Positions 49,350 through 57,972 of a stretch of 64,000 nt of DNA are shown piece by piece. The stretch's first letter is position 1. The number at the start of each line of letters is the position of its first letter. The DNA comes from CAZBWP01 sp964630265 (GTDB lineage: Bacteria; Pseudomonadota; Alphaproteobacteria; Rhodospirillales; Defluviicoccaceae). The notes beneath the pieces are model-generated. The model ran no database searches, was not told the origin of the DNA, and worked only from the letters and a program-made list of their open reading frames with translations. Where the stretch lies: assembly GCA_964630265.1 (NCBI GenBank), contig CAZVRW010000002.1, positions 24,164 through 88,163 on the forward strand, written 5' to 3'. The position numbers were made by a program, and so were the translations under genes.

Positions 49350-52300
49350 ATGACACCCGCCCGCACCGCCGCCGGACCGTCCGCGGCGCCGAAGGCGTCG
49401 GCGCCGGCCGCCCGTACTGCCGCGACCGCTGCCGCGCCTGCTGCCGCCCAGGCCAGTGACGGGCCTGCCCAGCTCTCGCGCCTCCAGGCGAGCCTGACCG
49501 GTGGCCGCGGCCTGCCGCCCTCCACCCGTCAGCGCATGGAGGCGGGATTCGGCCGCTCCTTCGCCGATGTCCGCGTGCACACGGACGCCGCCGCCGCGGC
49601 CGGCACCCGCGACCTGCAGGCCGAGGCATTCACCGTCGGTGGCAACATCGCCTTCGCGCCCGGCCAGTTCCGCCCCGGCACCGCCGCCGGCGACCGGCTG
49701 ATCGCGCACGAACTCGCCCATGTGGTGCAGCAGCGCGGCTCCGGCGGCGCGGTGCAGGCCAAGAGTCCGCTGTCCAGCCCCGGCGAGGCCGCCGAGGCGG
49801 CCGCCGATCGCGCCGCCGAGGCGGTCGTCGCCGGCCGGCCCGCGGCGATCGCCGCGGGCGGGCTGTCGTTGCGCGGTCGCATCATGCGCCGGGCACGGGC
49901 CGGCGTGGCGCTGCGCTCCTCCTCGGCGCTGAGCCTGGCGCCGCCGCGCCCGGGGGGTGTGGCGCCGGGTTCAGCGCCGGTTCTGACGCCGTCCATGACC
50001 TCCAGCGTTTCGCCGGCCGGCGGTCGGATGACCGGTCTCCAGCCGTCACCGGCTCCGGGCGGTGGCGAGGCGTCGGTAAAGACACCGGACGAGGCGCAGA
50101 CCGCAAGCCCCGAGGGCGCCGATGGTGGGACCTCACCGCGGGGCGTCATGGTGGCCGGCGCGCCGGCGGGCGGCGCCGAGCCCGAGGGCGCCGCCGGCAA
50201 GCGTGGCGCCGAAAAGCGCAAGCAGGCGCGCGACCGCAAGGCGGGCGAGGCCAAGGAGAAGAAAAAGGAGGGGGCCGCGGACGCGGCGGCCAAGGGCGAT
50301 CGGCGGGCCGGCGGCGCCGGTGGTGGCGGCCGCAAGACGAAAAAATTCGGCCGGAATCTTGGCGATCGCGGCGCCGGCGCCGCCGCGGCGGCAAAGCAGC
50401 GGCTGACCGAGCGGTCCAGCGCCATGCAGGTCAACGAGGGCGCCGGGGCGCGCATCGGCGCCGCGCGCGAGGCCGCCCAGCCGCCCCCCAATGCCGCCGA
50501 GGCCGCCGGCCAGCAGCAGCATGCGGCGGCGCTGGAAGCGACCGACGTGCCGCCCCCCGATACCGCCGGTGCCAGCCAGCGGGCGGCGGGGACGGTGCGC
50601 GGTGCGGCGCCGTCGTCCATCGAAGACCTGGAGACCTTTGCCGGTCCGGGCGGGGCCGCCGCGCGCAGTCGCATCGGCCAGTCGATCGCCGCCGAGGCGG
50701 AGGCGCAGACGGGGCCGGTGCGGGCCTCGCTCTCGGCGGTGGAAAACCCGCCCCCCGGTCCGGCGCCGCCGCCGGCTGTGCCCGAGCCCGAGCCGCTGCC
50801 GGCCGCCGACAGTGCCGCGCCCGAGTTCGCCGCGGCGACGCCGCCGCCGGTGCCCGACGACAGTCTCGACGCCAGCGAGTTCCGCGAGGAGGCCGACGAC
50901 GCGCTCGCCGAGCACGACGTCGACCAGGAGACGCTGGACAAGGCCGACGAGGGGCCGCTCCGGGAGATCGGCAACGACAAGAACACGCTGAACGACAACG
51001 TCGCCGCCGCCGCCGATCGCGCCCGCGGCCAGGAATCGGCGGCCCTCGGCAGCGCCCGCAGTGAGCTGGCGACGACCGACGCCACCACCACCGGCGGCAT
51101 GGCGGCGGAGCGCCAGACCGCCCAGGCCGGCGTCACCGCCGAGCAGGACGGCACGCGCACCGGTGAGGAGGTGGGCGAACAGACCCTCGCCGACCGGATC
51201 ACCGGCATCTACCAGCGGGCGGAGCAGGAGGTCTCCGGCAAGCTCGGCTCGCTGCAGTCCGATGCGGTCGAGAGCTTCCGCACCCAGCAGTCGGCGCGGC
51301 TCGAGGCGTTCTCGTCGGGCGTGCGCAGCGAGCTCGAAGCGCTCAAGCGCCGCCGCTATGCGGGCGCTCGCGGGCGCCTCCGGAAGTTGCGCGACTGGGT
51401 GCTGTCGCTGAATTCGGTGCCCGAGGTGAAGGCCCTCTACGAGCGCCACCGCGACCAGTACATCCGCGACATCGACCAGTTGCTGGCCACCATCCGCGCC
51501 GACATCGACCGCACCGTCGCGGAATGCAAGGCGACGCTGGCCGCCGCCCGCACCGAGATCGACGATCTCGTCGCCAGCTCCGGCGGCGAGCTCGATCAGG
51601 CCGCGCAGGCGGCGTTGGATCGCGCCCGCGAACAGTTCACCCAGATGGAGAGCCGCATCGAGACGGCCGCGACCAATGCCCGCCAGGCCCTCGACCGCGA
51701 ACGCACCCGGGCGATCGAGGAGATGGATCGCGCGCTGGACGAGATCCGCGCGGAGAACGCTGGGCTGGTCGAGCGGGTCGCCAATGCCATCCGGGCGCTG
51801 GCGCAGCGGCTCGGCCAGTTCATGGCGCTGATGGCCCGGATCACCCGCATGGGCATCGGCACGTTTCTCGGCGCCGCCCTCGGCCAGGCGCGGGACGGGG
51901 TGCAGAACAACCTGTGGGACCAGCTGCAGGAAGCCTTCAAGCAGTGGATCTTCATGAAGCTGCCGGTCCTCCAGCTGCTGCTCAACATGCCGCCAAACTG
52001 GATGGAGATGTTGACGGCGCTGTCGACCAGCCTGATCGGCCTGTTCACCGAGAACCTGCCGGCGATGCTGCCGGCCATCGGCGTCGCGGCGATGAGTTGG
52101 CTGGCGGTGACGCTGGCGGCGAAGCTGATCCCCGGCGTCGGCGCCATCATGGCGGTGATCGACGCGCTCCGCGGCGCCTGGGCGCTGGTGCAGTCGCTGT
52201 TCACCGCGGCGGCGGCGTTCTTCGAGTTCGTCATGAAGGTGGCGGAGCGTGCCGGCGGCGCCGGCGTGGCGTTCGCCCGGGCGCTCGCCTTCGGCATCAT

Positions 52301-53738
52301 CGCCGCGGTGGACGCCATCCTCACCTTCCTCGGCGTCGATCGGCTGATCCGCCGCGTCGTCGGCGCCATCGCCCGCCCCTTCGGCCGCATCATCCGGCGC
52401 ATCCAATCGCGCTTCCAGGCATTCATGGCCCGCCGCCGCCAGCGCCGGCGCGAGACCCGCGATCGCGACAGCCGCGCCCGCGAGCGGGATGGTGGCCGCG
52501 AGGCGCCGGGCGATGCCAACCGGCGCCGCGGCGCCGAGGATCGGGCCCGTCGCGAGCGCCGCGCGGATCGTGCCCGTGACGCCCGTCGCGACCGGGATCG
52601 CGACCGCGCCGACGGCCGCCGCCGCGAGAGCCCCGCCGAGCGCCGCCGCCGCCAACAACAGGAACGCGACCGCCGCAACCGCGAGCGGTTGGATCGGGCC
52701 GTCCGTGCGATTCAGCCCAAGGTCGCCACCCTCATGCGTCGCGGCGTCTCGCGCCTCGGCCTCGCCGCGCGGCTTGCCTTCTGGCGGGTTCGATACCGGC
52801 TCAGTTCACTGGAACGGCGCGGCGACAGCATCATCGCCAGTGTCAATCCGTCGACGCCCGCGGGTCGGGTGGCACAACTCAGCCCGCAACGGATCGGCCG
52901 GGCGCTGGAACCCATCCTGCGCGAGGCGGAGCGCCAATTCGAACGCGAGCGCATGGCCGATCCCCAAGTCCGGCAGGAATCCCAGGACCTTGAGCGCCAG
53001 ATGCGGGCGGGCCAACAGGTCACCGCCGGCGGCAGCTTGAACGAAGCCGACGTCGTCTTCGCCGCCCGGCGGTTCATGACTGAGCCCGGTCAACTGCCCT
53101 TGGCGCTCAATCGCGGGTATCCCTCGCGGTTTTTCACTTCCATCCAGATGCCCGGGCGGCGGCGCGCCCAGATCCGTGATCTCTCCCGCACCTCGATGAT
53201 GCTGCAGGAAGGCGCCCCCAGTTACGCCGGATTTCAAGCGGGGCACCTTACCGATCCAAACGCCAACCAACTCCTCGATTTGGTCGAGCCGACACGAGCA
53301 CCGGGCCAGTTGGCAACACGTGCCGTGACTCGCGACTTGGTCGCGGGTGGGCGGATCGATCCCCAGGCGGCCGCGAGCGGGCAGTTCAATCCGATGGCAC
53401 CGGTCGGCGCGAGCGTTGCCGCCGACCAGGACTTCCGCGGTCGCCGCGACAGCGGCAGTTTCTCCCAGGCTCAGGTGACGGAGGCCAGCCGGCAGCGCCA
53501 GGGGAGGACCGGCGCCGTCTTCCAGCGCCTCGACCGGATCTTGACGCAACAGACCGGGTCGATGCAGGTTTTGGGTGACGATCAAGCCCTCAGGCAGCTT
53601 GCTCAGGCGTTCCGGCAATGGGCACTTACCAACGTGTCACGCCTGGGACGACGGCAATCAACACCTGCGGAACGCACGGCGGCGGAAGCGCAACTGATCG
53701 CGAGCCTCGTCGCATTTTTACGGTCTCGCTATCCGTAG
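49350..53738 (+). CDS. DUF4157-headed polymorphic toxin, candidate eCIS cargo
   Basis: The 1462-residue protein has several parts. A DUF4157 domain lies at about 45-135 (LPPSTRQRMEAGFG, VRVHTD, HELAH with His120, Glu121, His124). A long Ala/Pro/Lys-rich spacer follows, then a helical coiled-coil region (about 600-860) and a hydrophobic segment (about 870-1020) containing KLIPGVGAIMAVIDALRGAW. After that come an Arg/Asp-rich stretch (about 1025-1115) and a C-terminal module (about 1200-1462) of unknown fold with AGHLTDPNANQ (His1299). DUF4157 is a known loading tag and zincin-like domain of eCIS effectors. Module order suggests tag, translocation region and toxin. ATG 49350 has only a weak ribosome site (GGGGGCC). 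The activity of the last module cannot be named from sequence. Confidence 0.8.
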   Translation: MTPARTAAGPSAAPKASAPAARTAATAAAPAAAQASDGPAQLSRLQASLTGGRGLPPSTRQRMEAGFGRSFADVRVHTDAAAAAGTRDLQAEAFTVGGNIAFAPGQFRPGTAAGDRLIAHELAHVVQQRGSGGAVQAKSPLSSPGEAAEAAADRAAEAVVAGRPAAIAAGGLSLRGRIMRRARAGVALRSSSALSLAPPRPGGVAPGSAPVLTPSMTSSVSPAGGRMTGLQPSPAPGGGEASVKTPDEAQTASPEGADGGTSPRGVMVAGAPAGGAEPEGAAGKRGAEKRKQARDRKAGEAKEKKKEGAADAAAKGDRRAGGAGGGGRKTKKFGRNLGDRGAGAAAAAKQRLTERSSAMQVNEGAGARIGAAREAAQPPPNAAEAAGQQQHAAALEATDVPPPDTAGASQRAAGTVRGAAPSSIEDLETFAGPGGAAARSRIGQSIAAEAEAQTGPVRASLSAVENPPPGPAPPPAVPEPEPLPAADSAAPEFAAATPPPVPDDSLDASEFREEADDALAEHDVDQETLDKADEGPLREIGNDKNTLNDNVAAAADRARGQESAALGSARSELATTDATTTGGMAAERQTAQAGVTAEQDGTRTGEEVGEQTLADRITGIYQRAEQEVSGKLGSLQSDAVESFRTQQSARLEAFSSGVRSELEALKRRRYAGARGRLRKLRDWVLSLNSVPEVKALYERHRDQYIRDIDQLLATIRADIDRTVAECKATLAAARTEIDDLVASSGGELDQAAQAALDRAREQFTQMESRIETAATNARQALDRERTRAIEEMDRALDEIRAENAGLVERVANAIRALAQRLGQFMALMARITRMGIGTFLGAALGQARDGVQNNLWDQLQEAFKQWIFMKLPVLQLLLNMPPNWMEMLTALSTSLIGLFTENLPAMLPAIGVAAMSWLAVTLAAKLIPGVGAIMAVIDALRGAWALVQSLFTAAAAFFEFVMKVAERAGGAGVAFARALAFGIIAAVDAILTFLGVDRLIRRVVGAIARPFGRIIRRIQSRFQAFMARRRQRRRETRDRDSRARERDGGREAPGDANRRRGAEDRARRERRADRARDARRDRDRDRADGRRRESPAERRRRQQQERDRRNRERLDRAVRAIQPKVATLMRRGVSRLGLAARLAFWRVRYRLSSLERRGDSIIASVNPSTPAGRVAQLSPQRIGRALEPILREAERQFERERMADPQVRQESQDLERQMRAGQQVTAGGSLNEADVVFAARRFMTEPGQLPLALNRGYPSRFFTSIQMPGRRRAQIRDLSRTSMMLQEGAPSYAGFQAGHLTDPNANQLLDLVEPTRAPGQLATRAVTRDLVAGGRIDPQAAASGQFNPMAPVGASVAADQDFRGRRDSGSFSQAQVTEASRQRQGRTGAVFQRLDRILTQQTGSMQVLGDDQALRQLAQAFRQWALTNVSRLGRRQSTPAERTAAEAQLIASLVAFLRSRYP

Positions 53739-53747
53739 GAGGATGCA

Positions 53748-54344
53748 TTGCCCGCTTTCGCAAGGCTGGTCGCCATGGACGACGATCTGGAACGGGTTGT
53801 ACGGGGCGCGACGGCGTCAGTGGAGGTTCTCAATCGAGAGTTGCCCGTGCGCATCTCGCAGATGCCGAGTACGATGACCTCGCGACCCGAAAAAATGATC
53901 TGGGTCGACGCGCTCGACCCGGAGTTGCGAATCACGCTGACCTGCGACTGGCAGAACCAGATCGCGCACCTGGATGTAACGGCGGCTGACGAGCGCCTCG
54001 TCGAGGCGATTCTCGACGCCTTCGACGCGCATGCCGTTTACGGTGGCCTTGATGAGCATCTCGAACGGCTCGCGGCAAGCCCTGCGCCCGAGGAGCGGCA
54101 GCTCGTCCGGGTTGGGCTGGCAGGCATGGAGCGCGACAACGATCCGGGGGTGCTACGGGTCATGTCGGAGGCCTTTCGGTCACCGCACTCTGAACATCGA
54201 GAGGCGGCCACCTACGCGACGTTGATCCTTCGCTGGCCGGAACTCGTTCGGCATTTGAGGAAGGCCATGGCCGAGGAAACGGACGTCTCTCTCCGCGATC
54301 GGATGCGCGGCGTTCTGGATCACATCGAAGCGAGCGCGACCTGA
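53748..54344 (+). CDS. small helical-repeat protein coupled to the DUF4157 gene (possible immunity or chaperone)
   Basis: The 198-residue product has an N-terminal alpha/beta part (LPVRISQMPSTMTSRPEKMIWVDALDPELRITLTCDW) and a C-terminal half of short helices that resembles HEAT-type repeats (EERQLVRVGLAGMERDNDPGVLRVMSEAFRSPHSEHREAATYATLI). The start is TTG at 53748: AGGAGG (53737-53742) overlaps the TAG stop of the toxin gene and lies 5 bases before it. An ATG at 53775 is the alternative. Base composition is lower in GC than the operon. The arrangement is that of a toxin partner gene, but no family is recognised. Confidence 0.6.
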   Translation: MPAFARLVAMDDDLERVVRGATASVEVLNRELPVRISQMPSTMTSRPEKMIWVDALDPELRITLTCDWQNQIAHLDVTAADERLVEAILDAFDAHAVYGGLDEHLERLAASPAPEERQLVRVGLAGMERDNDPGVLRVMSEAFRSPHSEHREAATYATLILRWPELVRHLRKAMAEETDVSLRDRMRGVLDHIEASAT

Positions 54345-54631
54345 TCCCGCCCAACCCCCTCATCCGCCACGATCTTGACAGCGTCGTCGCAAGCTGACCC
54401 ACTAGACGGCTGACGACCAACCCTGGCCGGCCTGGACGGCAATGGTCGGCGGCAAGCGGACCGGCGGGCGGGGGCGTTCGCTGCCGTCGGATGCGTTCGC
54501 ACGAAAGCGCGGGAGACTCCTTCAACAATGTCCTACGCGTTGCGAGAGGAAGGCGCCCAGGCCTGTCCTGATACCAGCGGTGCCCGTGCCCGGATCAGCC
54601 GGCCCGGCGTGATCCGACCAGGGAATGCGCA
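54345..54631. other. gene-free gap after the eCIS locus
   Basis: These 287 bp hold no coding signal that continues and no strong hairpin. A TTGACA occurs at about 54374 but has no -10 partner at 16-18 bases. I see no att repeats or tRNA remnant that would mark the end of an island. Confidence 0.5.
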
Positions 54632-56422
54632 ATGATCGGCGAAGACGCGCACGCCCTGCTCGTCCTCGCCTTGCTCGTCCTGGTGGTCATCGGCTTCGTG
54701 CGCGAGCGGATCCCGGCCGACATCGTCGCCATGAGCGCGCTGGCGGTGTTGCTGGCCACCGGCATTCTCACCACCACCGAAGTTCTTCAGGTCTTCAGCA
54801 ATGGCGCGCCGATCACCGTCGCTGCGATGTTTGTGCTCAGCGCCGCGCTGGAGCGCACCGGCGTCATCGCCGGCATGGGGCGCCTCGTCACGACGATGGG
54901 GGGAAAGTCCCCGACCTTGTCGCTGGCGGCGCTGATGGTCGTCGTCATGACGTTGTCGGCGTTCATCAACAACACGCCGGTGGTCGTCATCCTCACGCCC
55001 GTCACCATCGCGCTCGCGCATTCCCTGTCCATGGCGCCCTCGCGGCTGCTGATTCCGCTTTCCTTCGCCAGCATCTTCGGCGGCATGTGCACCCTCATCG
55101 GCACGTCCACCAACATCATCGTCGACGGCCTGGCGACGGAGCGCGGGCTCGCGCCATTCGGCATGTTCGAGATCACCCTTGCCGGCTTGACGATCGGCAC
55201 GGTCGGCATCGTTTATCTGCTGATTGCCAGCCGCTTTCTGTTGCCCGACCGGGAAACCTTCGCGCATCTGGCCGCCAGTCGGCCGCAACGCCAGTTTCTC
55301 GCCGAGGTGCTGGTGCCGCACGACTCGCCGCTCGTCGGCAAGAAGCTCAACAGCCCCCGCATCAAGGGCAAGACGACAGGCGATATCATTGATCTGATCC
55401 GCCACGACGCCTCGCTCAGGCGGGAACTGGACGAGGTGACCATCGAGGCCGGCGATCGGCTGGTGCTCAGCACGTCGGCGGCGGGCATCGTCGGTCTGCG
55501 CGAAGCCGGGGGCCTCGCCTTTGACGTGCAGGACCCGCGCGCCGTTGAGCCCATCGGCAGCCGCGCCCTGGAGATCATGGAAGGCATCGTCGGCCCGCAG
55601 TCCCGCCTGATCGGCCATCGCATCGCCGACCTCAACCTGCGCCGCCGCTATGGCGTCTACATCCTGGCGGTGCATCGTCACGGCATCACCCAGCGGGCGA
55701 ATTTCGATTCGCTGCGCCTGGAATACGGCGACGTGCTGCTCCTGGAGGGGCCGGCCGAGGGCACCGAGCGGCTGTTTTTGCAACAGGATCTGGTCAACCT
55801 CACCTCGCCGTCGGAGAAGCCGTTCCGGCTCGCCAAGCGGCCCATCGCCATCGGCGCCATCGTTGTGGTGATGCTGCTGGCGGCCCTGGAGGTGCTGCCG
55901 ATCGCCGCGCTGGCCATCATCGGGGCCGTCGCCGTCGTCGCCTTCCGCTGCGTCGAGGCCGAGGAAGCCTACCAGGCGATCCGCTGGCGCATCCTCGTCC
56001 TGATCTTCGGCATGCTGGCGCTCGGCGCGGCGATGGAGAAGACTGGGGCCGCGATGCTGGTGATCCAGCAGCTCACCGGCCTCGTGGCGGCGTTCGGTCC
56101 GCTCGCCGTGCTCTCTGTCGTCTACTTCATTACCTCGATGACCACCGAACTCATCAGCAACAATGCGGCGGCGATCCTGTTGACGCCCATCGCCATCGGC
56201 TTGGCCCAGCAGCTCGGCGTCGATCCCAGGCCGTTCGTCGTTGCCGTCATGTTCGCCGCCAGCGCCAGCTTCGCGACTCCCATCGGCTACCAGACCAACA
56301 CCTTCGTCTACGCCGCCGGCGGCTACCGCTTCGTCGACTTCCTCAAGGTCGGGCTGCCGCTCAACCTCCTCTTGTGGGCGGTCGCCACCTTTGTCATCCC
56401 GCTGTTCTGGCCGCTCGGCTGA
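54632..56422 (+). CDS. SLC13-family anion transporter with two RCK_C (TrkA-C) domains
   Basis: This inner-membrane carrier of 596 residues belongs to the DASS/ArsB-type ion transporter fold. Five to six N-terminal helices include the NNTPVVVILTPV motif, and a GTSTNIIV loop follows. Two cytoplasmic RCK_C domains (about 215-370; PLVGKKLNSPRIKG and SRLIGHRIADLNLRRRYGV) come next. A C-terminal helix bundle then has SNNAAAILLTPIAIGLA and PIGYQTNTFVY. This architecture occurs in SLC13-type sulfate, citrate or dicarboxylate carriers; the substrate cannot be read. AAAT GCGCA precedes the ATG without a clear ribosome site. Confidence 0.9.
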   Translation: MIGEDAHALLVLALLVLVVIGFVRERIPADIVAMSALAVLLATGILTTTEVLQVFSNGAPITVAAMFVLSAALERTGVIAGMGRLVTTMGGKSPTLSLAALMVVVMTLSAFINNTPVVVILTPVTIALAHSLSMAPSRLLIPLSFASIFGGMCTLIGTSTNIIVDGLATERGLAPFGMFEITLAGLTIGTVGIVYLLIASRFLLPDRETFAHLAASRPQRQFLAEVLVPHDSPLVGKKLNSPRIKGKTTGDIIDLIRHDASLRRELDEVTIEAGDRLVLSTSAAGIVGLREAGGLAFDVQDPRAVEPIGSRALEIMEGIVGPQSRLIGHRIADLNLRRRYGVYILAVHRHGITQRANFDSLRLEYGDVLLLEGPAEGTERLFLQQDLVNLTSPSEKPFRLAKRPIAIGAIVVVMLLAALEVLPIAALAIIGAVAVVAFRCVEAEEAYQAIRWRILVLIFGMLALGAAMEKTGAAMLVIQQLTGLVAAFGPLAVLSVVYFITSMTTELISNNAAAILLTPIAIGLAQQLGVDPRPFVVAVMFAASASFATPIGYQTNTFVYAAGGYRFVDFLKVGLPLNLLLWAVATFVIPLFWPLG

Positions 56423-56757
56423 GCCGTCGGATCTCGCGGCGCGGCAAGGCTTGGCGAACGCCTTGCCAAACGCCTTCCCTGGCGCTTGCCCGGGCGCCCC
56501 ATCCGGTTATCTCCACGGAAACGAGGGCCGCGACGAGGGCGGTCGCCACCATCGTCCCGGGACCGCTACCGCCGGCCGCGCTTCGGGACCATGCAATGGC
56601 CTCGAAATCCTACTTTTTCCGACATTTTCCTACTTTTTCCGACATCTTCACGGCGGGCCATTTACGAAGTTGTGCGTTATCAATGAGTTGCAAAACATTA
56701 CAATGACTTGGCCTGCACCGGACCCCCGAAAAACGTCCCTACATCGCATCACCAGCA
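56423..56757. other. gap between convergent SLC13 and lrgB genes with hairpin and direct repeat
   Basis: These 335 bp include an 8-bp inverted repeat GGCAAGGC / GCCTTGCC (56443-56467, 9-base loop) after the SLC13 gene, probably its termination or stabilising hairpin. The second half (about 56600-56700) is unusually AT-rich for the window and holds a tandem 18-bp direct repeat (56608-56645). No open reading frame with family signal is seen. Confidence 0.5.
56608..56645. repeat. tandem direct repeat TCCTACTTTTTCCGACAT
   Basis: Two perfect 18-bp copies at 56608-56625 and 56628-56645 with a 20-bp period. The T-rich unit stands out from the GC-rich surroundings. It could be a two-site operator, a slippage product or part of a terminator for lrgB on the other strand. 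Confidence 0.55.
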
Positions 56758-57477
56758 TCAAAACAGCAACACGTAGAGCAGCGGTAGCAGCAGGGCCGTC
56801 GCCAGGCCGTTGATGCCGACGGCGAGGCCGGCGAAGGCGCCGGCCGTCTCGCTCACCTGCAAGGCGCGGGCCGTGCCGATGCCGTGCGCGCCGACGCCGA
56901 GGGCGAAGCCGATGGTGCGCTCGTCCTTGATGCGGATCAGGCGGAGCAGCGATGTTCCCACCGCGCCGCCGAGGATGCCGGTCAGGATCACCAGCACCGC
57001 GGTCAGCGACGGCAGGCCGGAGAGCTTCTCGGCGATGCCCATGGCGATCGGCGTCGTCACCGATTTCGGCGCCAGCGACCGCAGGGTCGTCTCGCTCGCG
57101 CCCAGCGCCCAGCCGATGGCGATGGCGCTGGCGGCGGCGGTGAGCGAGCCGGCGATCAGCGCGGTGACCAGGGCGACGGCCGACCGGCGCACCTGGGCGA
57201 AGTTACGGAACAGCGGCACCGCCAGGGCGACCGTCGCCGGTCCGAGCAGGAAGTGGACGAACTGCGCGCCCTCGAAATAGGTGTCGTAGTCGGTGTCGGT
57301 GGCCAAGAGCAGCGCCGCCAGCATCAGCACGGCCAGCAGCACCGGATTGGCCAGCGGCGAGCCGCCGGCGCGGGCATTGAGCCAGAGGCCGATGCGGTAG
57401 GCGACGAGGGTGAGGGTCAGCCCGGTCAGCGGGCTTGCCGCCAGGTAGACCCAGGCGTCGCGCACCTGCTCGCTCAC
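56758..57477 (-). CDS. lrgB: LrgB/CidB family membrane protein
   Basis: The 239-residue product has about seven hydrophobic helices. It carries the family core YDTYFEGAQFVHFLLGPATVALAVPLF, LAPKSVTTPIAMGIAEKLSGLPSLTAV and a C-terminal GVGAHGIGTARALQVSETAGAFAGLAVGINGL. LrgB/CidB proteins partner with LrgA/CidA and affect cell-lysis control or pyruvate/glycolate transport. The GTG start at 57477 overlaps the lrgA stop (GTGA). Confidence 0.9.
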   Translation of the reverse strand: MSEQVRDAWVYLAASPLTGLTLTLVAYRIGLWLNARAGGSPLANPVLLAVLMLAALLLATDTDYDTYFEGAQFVHFLLGPATVALAVPLFRNFAQVRRSAVALVTALIAGSLTAAASAIAIGWALGASETTLRSLAPKSVTTPIAMGIAEKLSGLPSLTAVLVILTGILGGAVGTSLLRLIRIKDERTIGFALGVGAHGIGTARALQVSETAGAFAGLAVGINGLATALLLPLLYVLLF

Positions 57478-57833
57478 GACGCGCCATCCCGGCCGCCGAG
57501 GCGCTGTACGCCGGCCATGACCAGGGCGGTGACGGCGATGGCCAGCAGCGTGCTGCCGATCAGCGCGCCGATGATCGGCCGGAATTCTTCGGCGAGCAGT
57601 GGCAGGTGGGCGAGCACGCCGACGCCCGCCGGCACGAACAGCAGCGCCAGGTGGTCGAGCAGCGAGCCCGTGGTCTTCGTCAGGCCGTCGGGGACGCCGC
57701 CGCGAATCGCCAGTGCCACGGCAAGGATGGCCATGCCGATCACCGGTCCCGGCACCGGGATGTCGATGGCGATGGAAATCACCTCGCCGGCGAGTTGGCA
57801 GACGAGCAGGACGATCAGGGCATCCAGGATCAT
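57474..57833 (-). CDS. lrgA: LrgA/CidA family holin-like membrane protein
   Basis: The 119-residue protein has four hydrophobic segments and the family motif LAGEVISIAIDIPVPGPVIGMAIL, followed by LLFVPAGVGVLAHLPLL. CidA/LrgA proteins are compared with phage holins. The ATG at 57833 has GAGGGAG upstream on the minus strand. It overlaps lrgB by 4 bases, forming a two-gene operon divergent from asd. Confidence 0.9.
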   Translation of the reverse strand: MILDALIVLLVCQLAGEVISIAIDIPVPGPVIGMAILAVALAIRGGVPDGLTKTTGSLLDHLALLFVPAGVGVLAHLPLLAEEFRPIIGALIGSTLLAIAVTALVMAGVQRLGGRDGAS

Positions 57834-57972
57834 GGTCTTTGTCTCCCTCAAGGCTCCATGCGTGCGGATCTTGCGCTGGCGAGGCGTCGTCCCCGCCGGT
57901 CGCGGGACCCGGCGCTTGCAATTGAGCCGCGAAGGCCTTAGGTCACCGCCGATCGGCAGGGAGATGCAAATC

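Noticed and set aside
50133..52658. An 841-codon open frame on the minus strand over the DUF4157 gene
   Set aside because: Repetitive Ala/Gly/Leu sequence that mirrors the coding strand; no start context.
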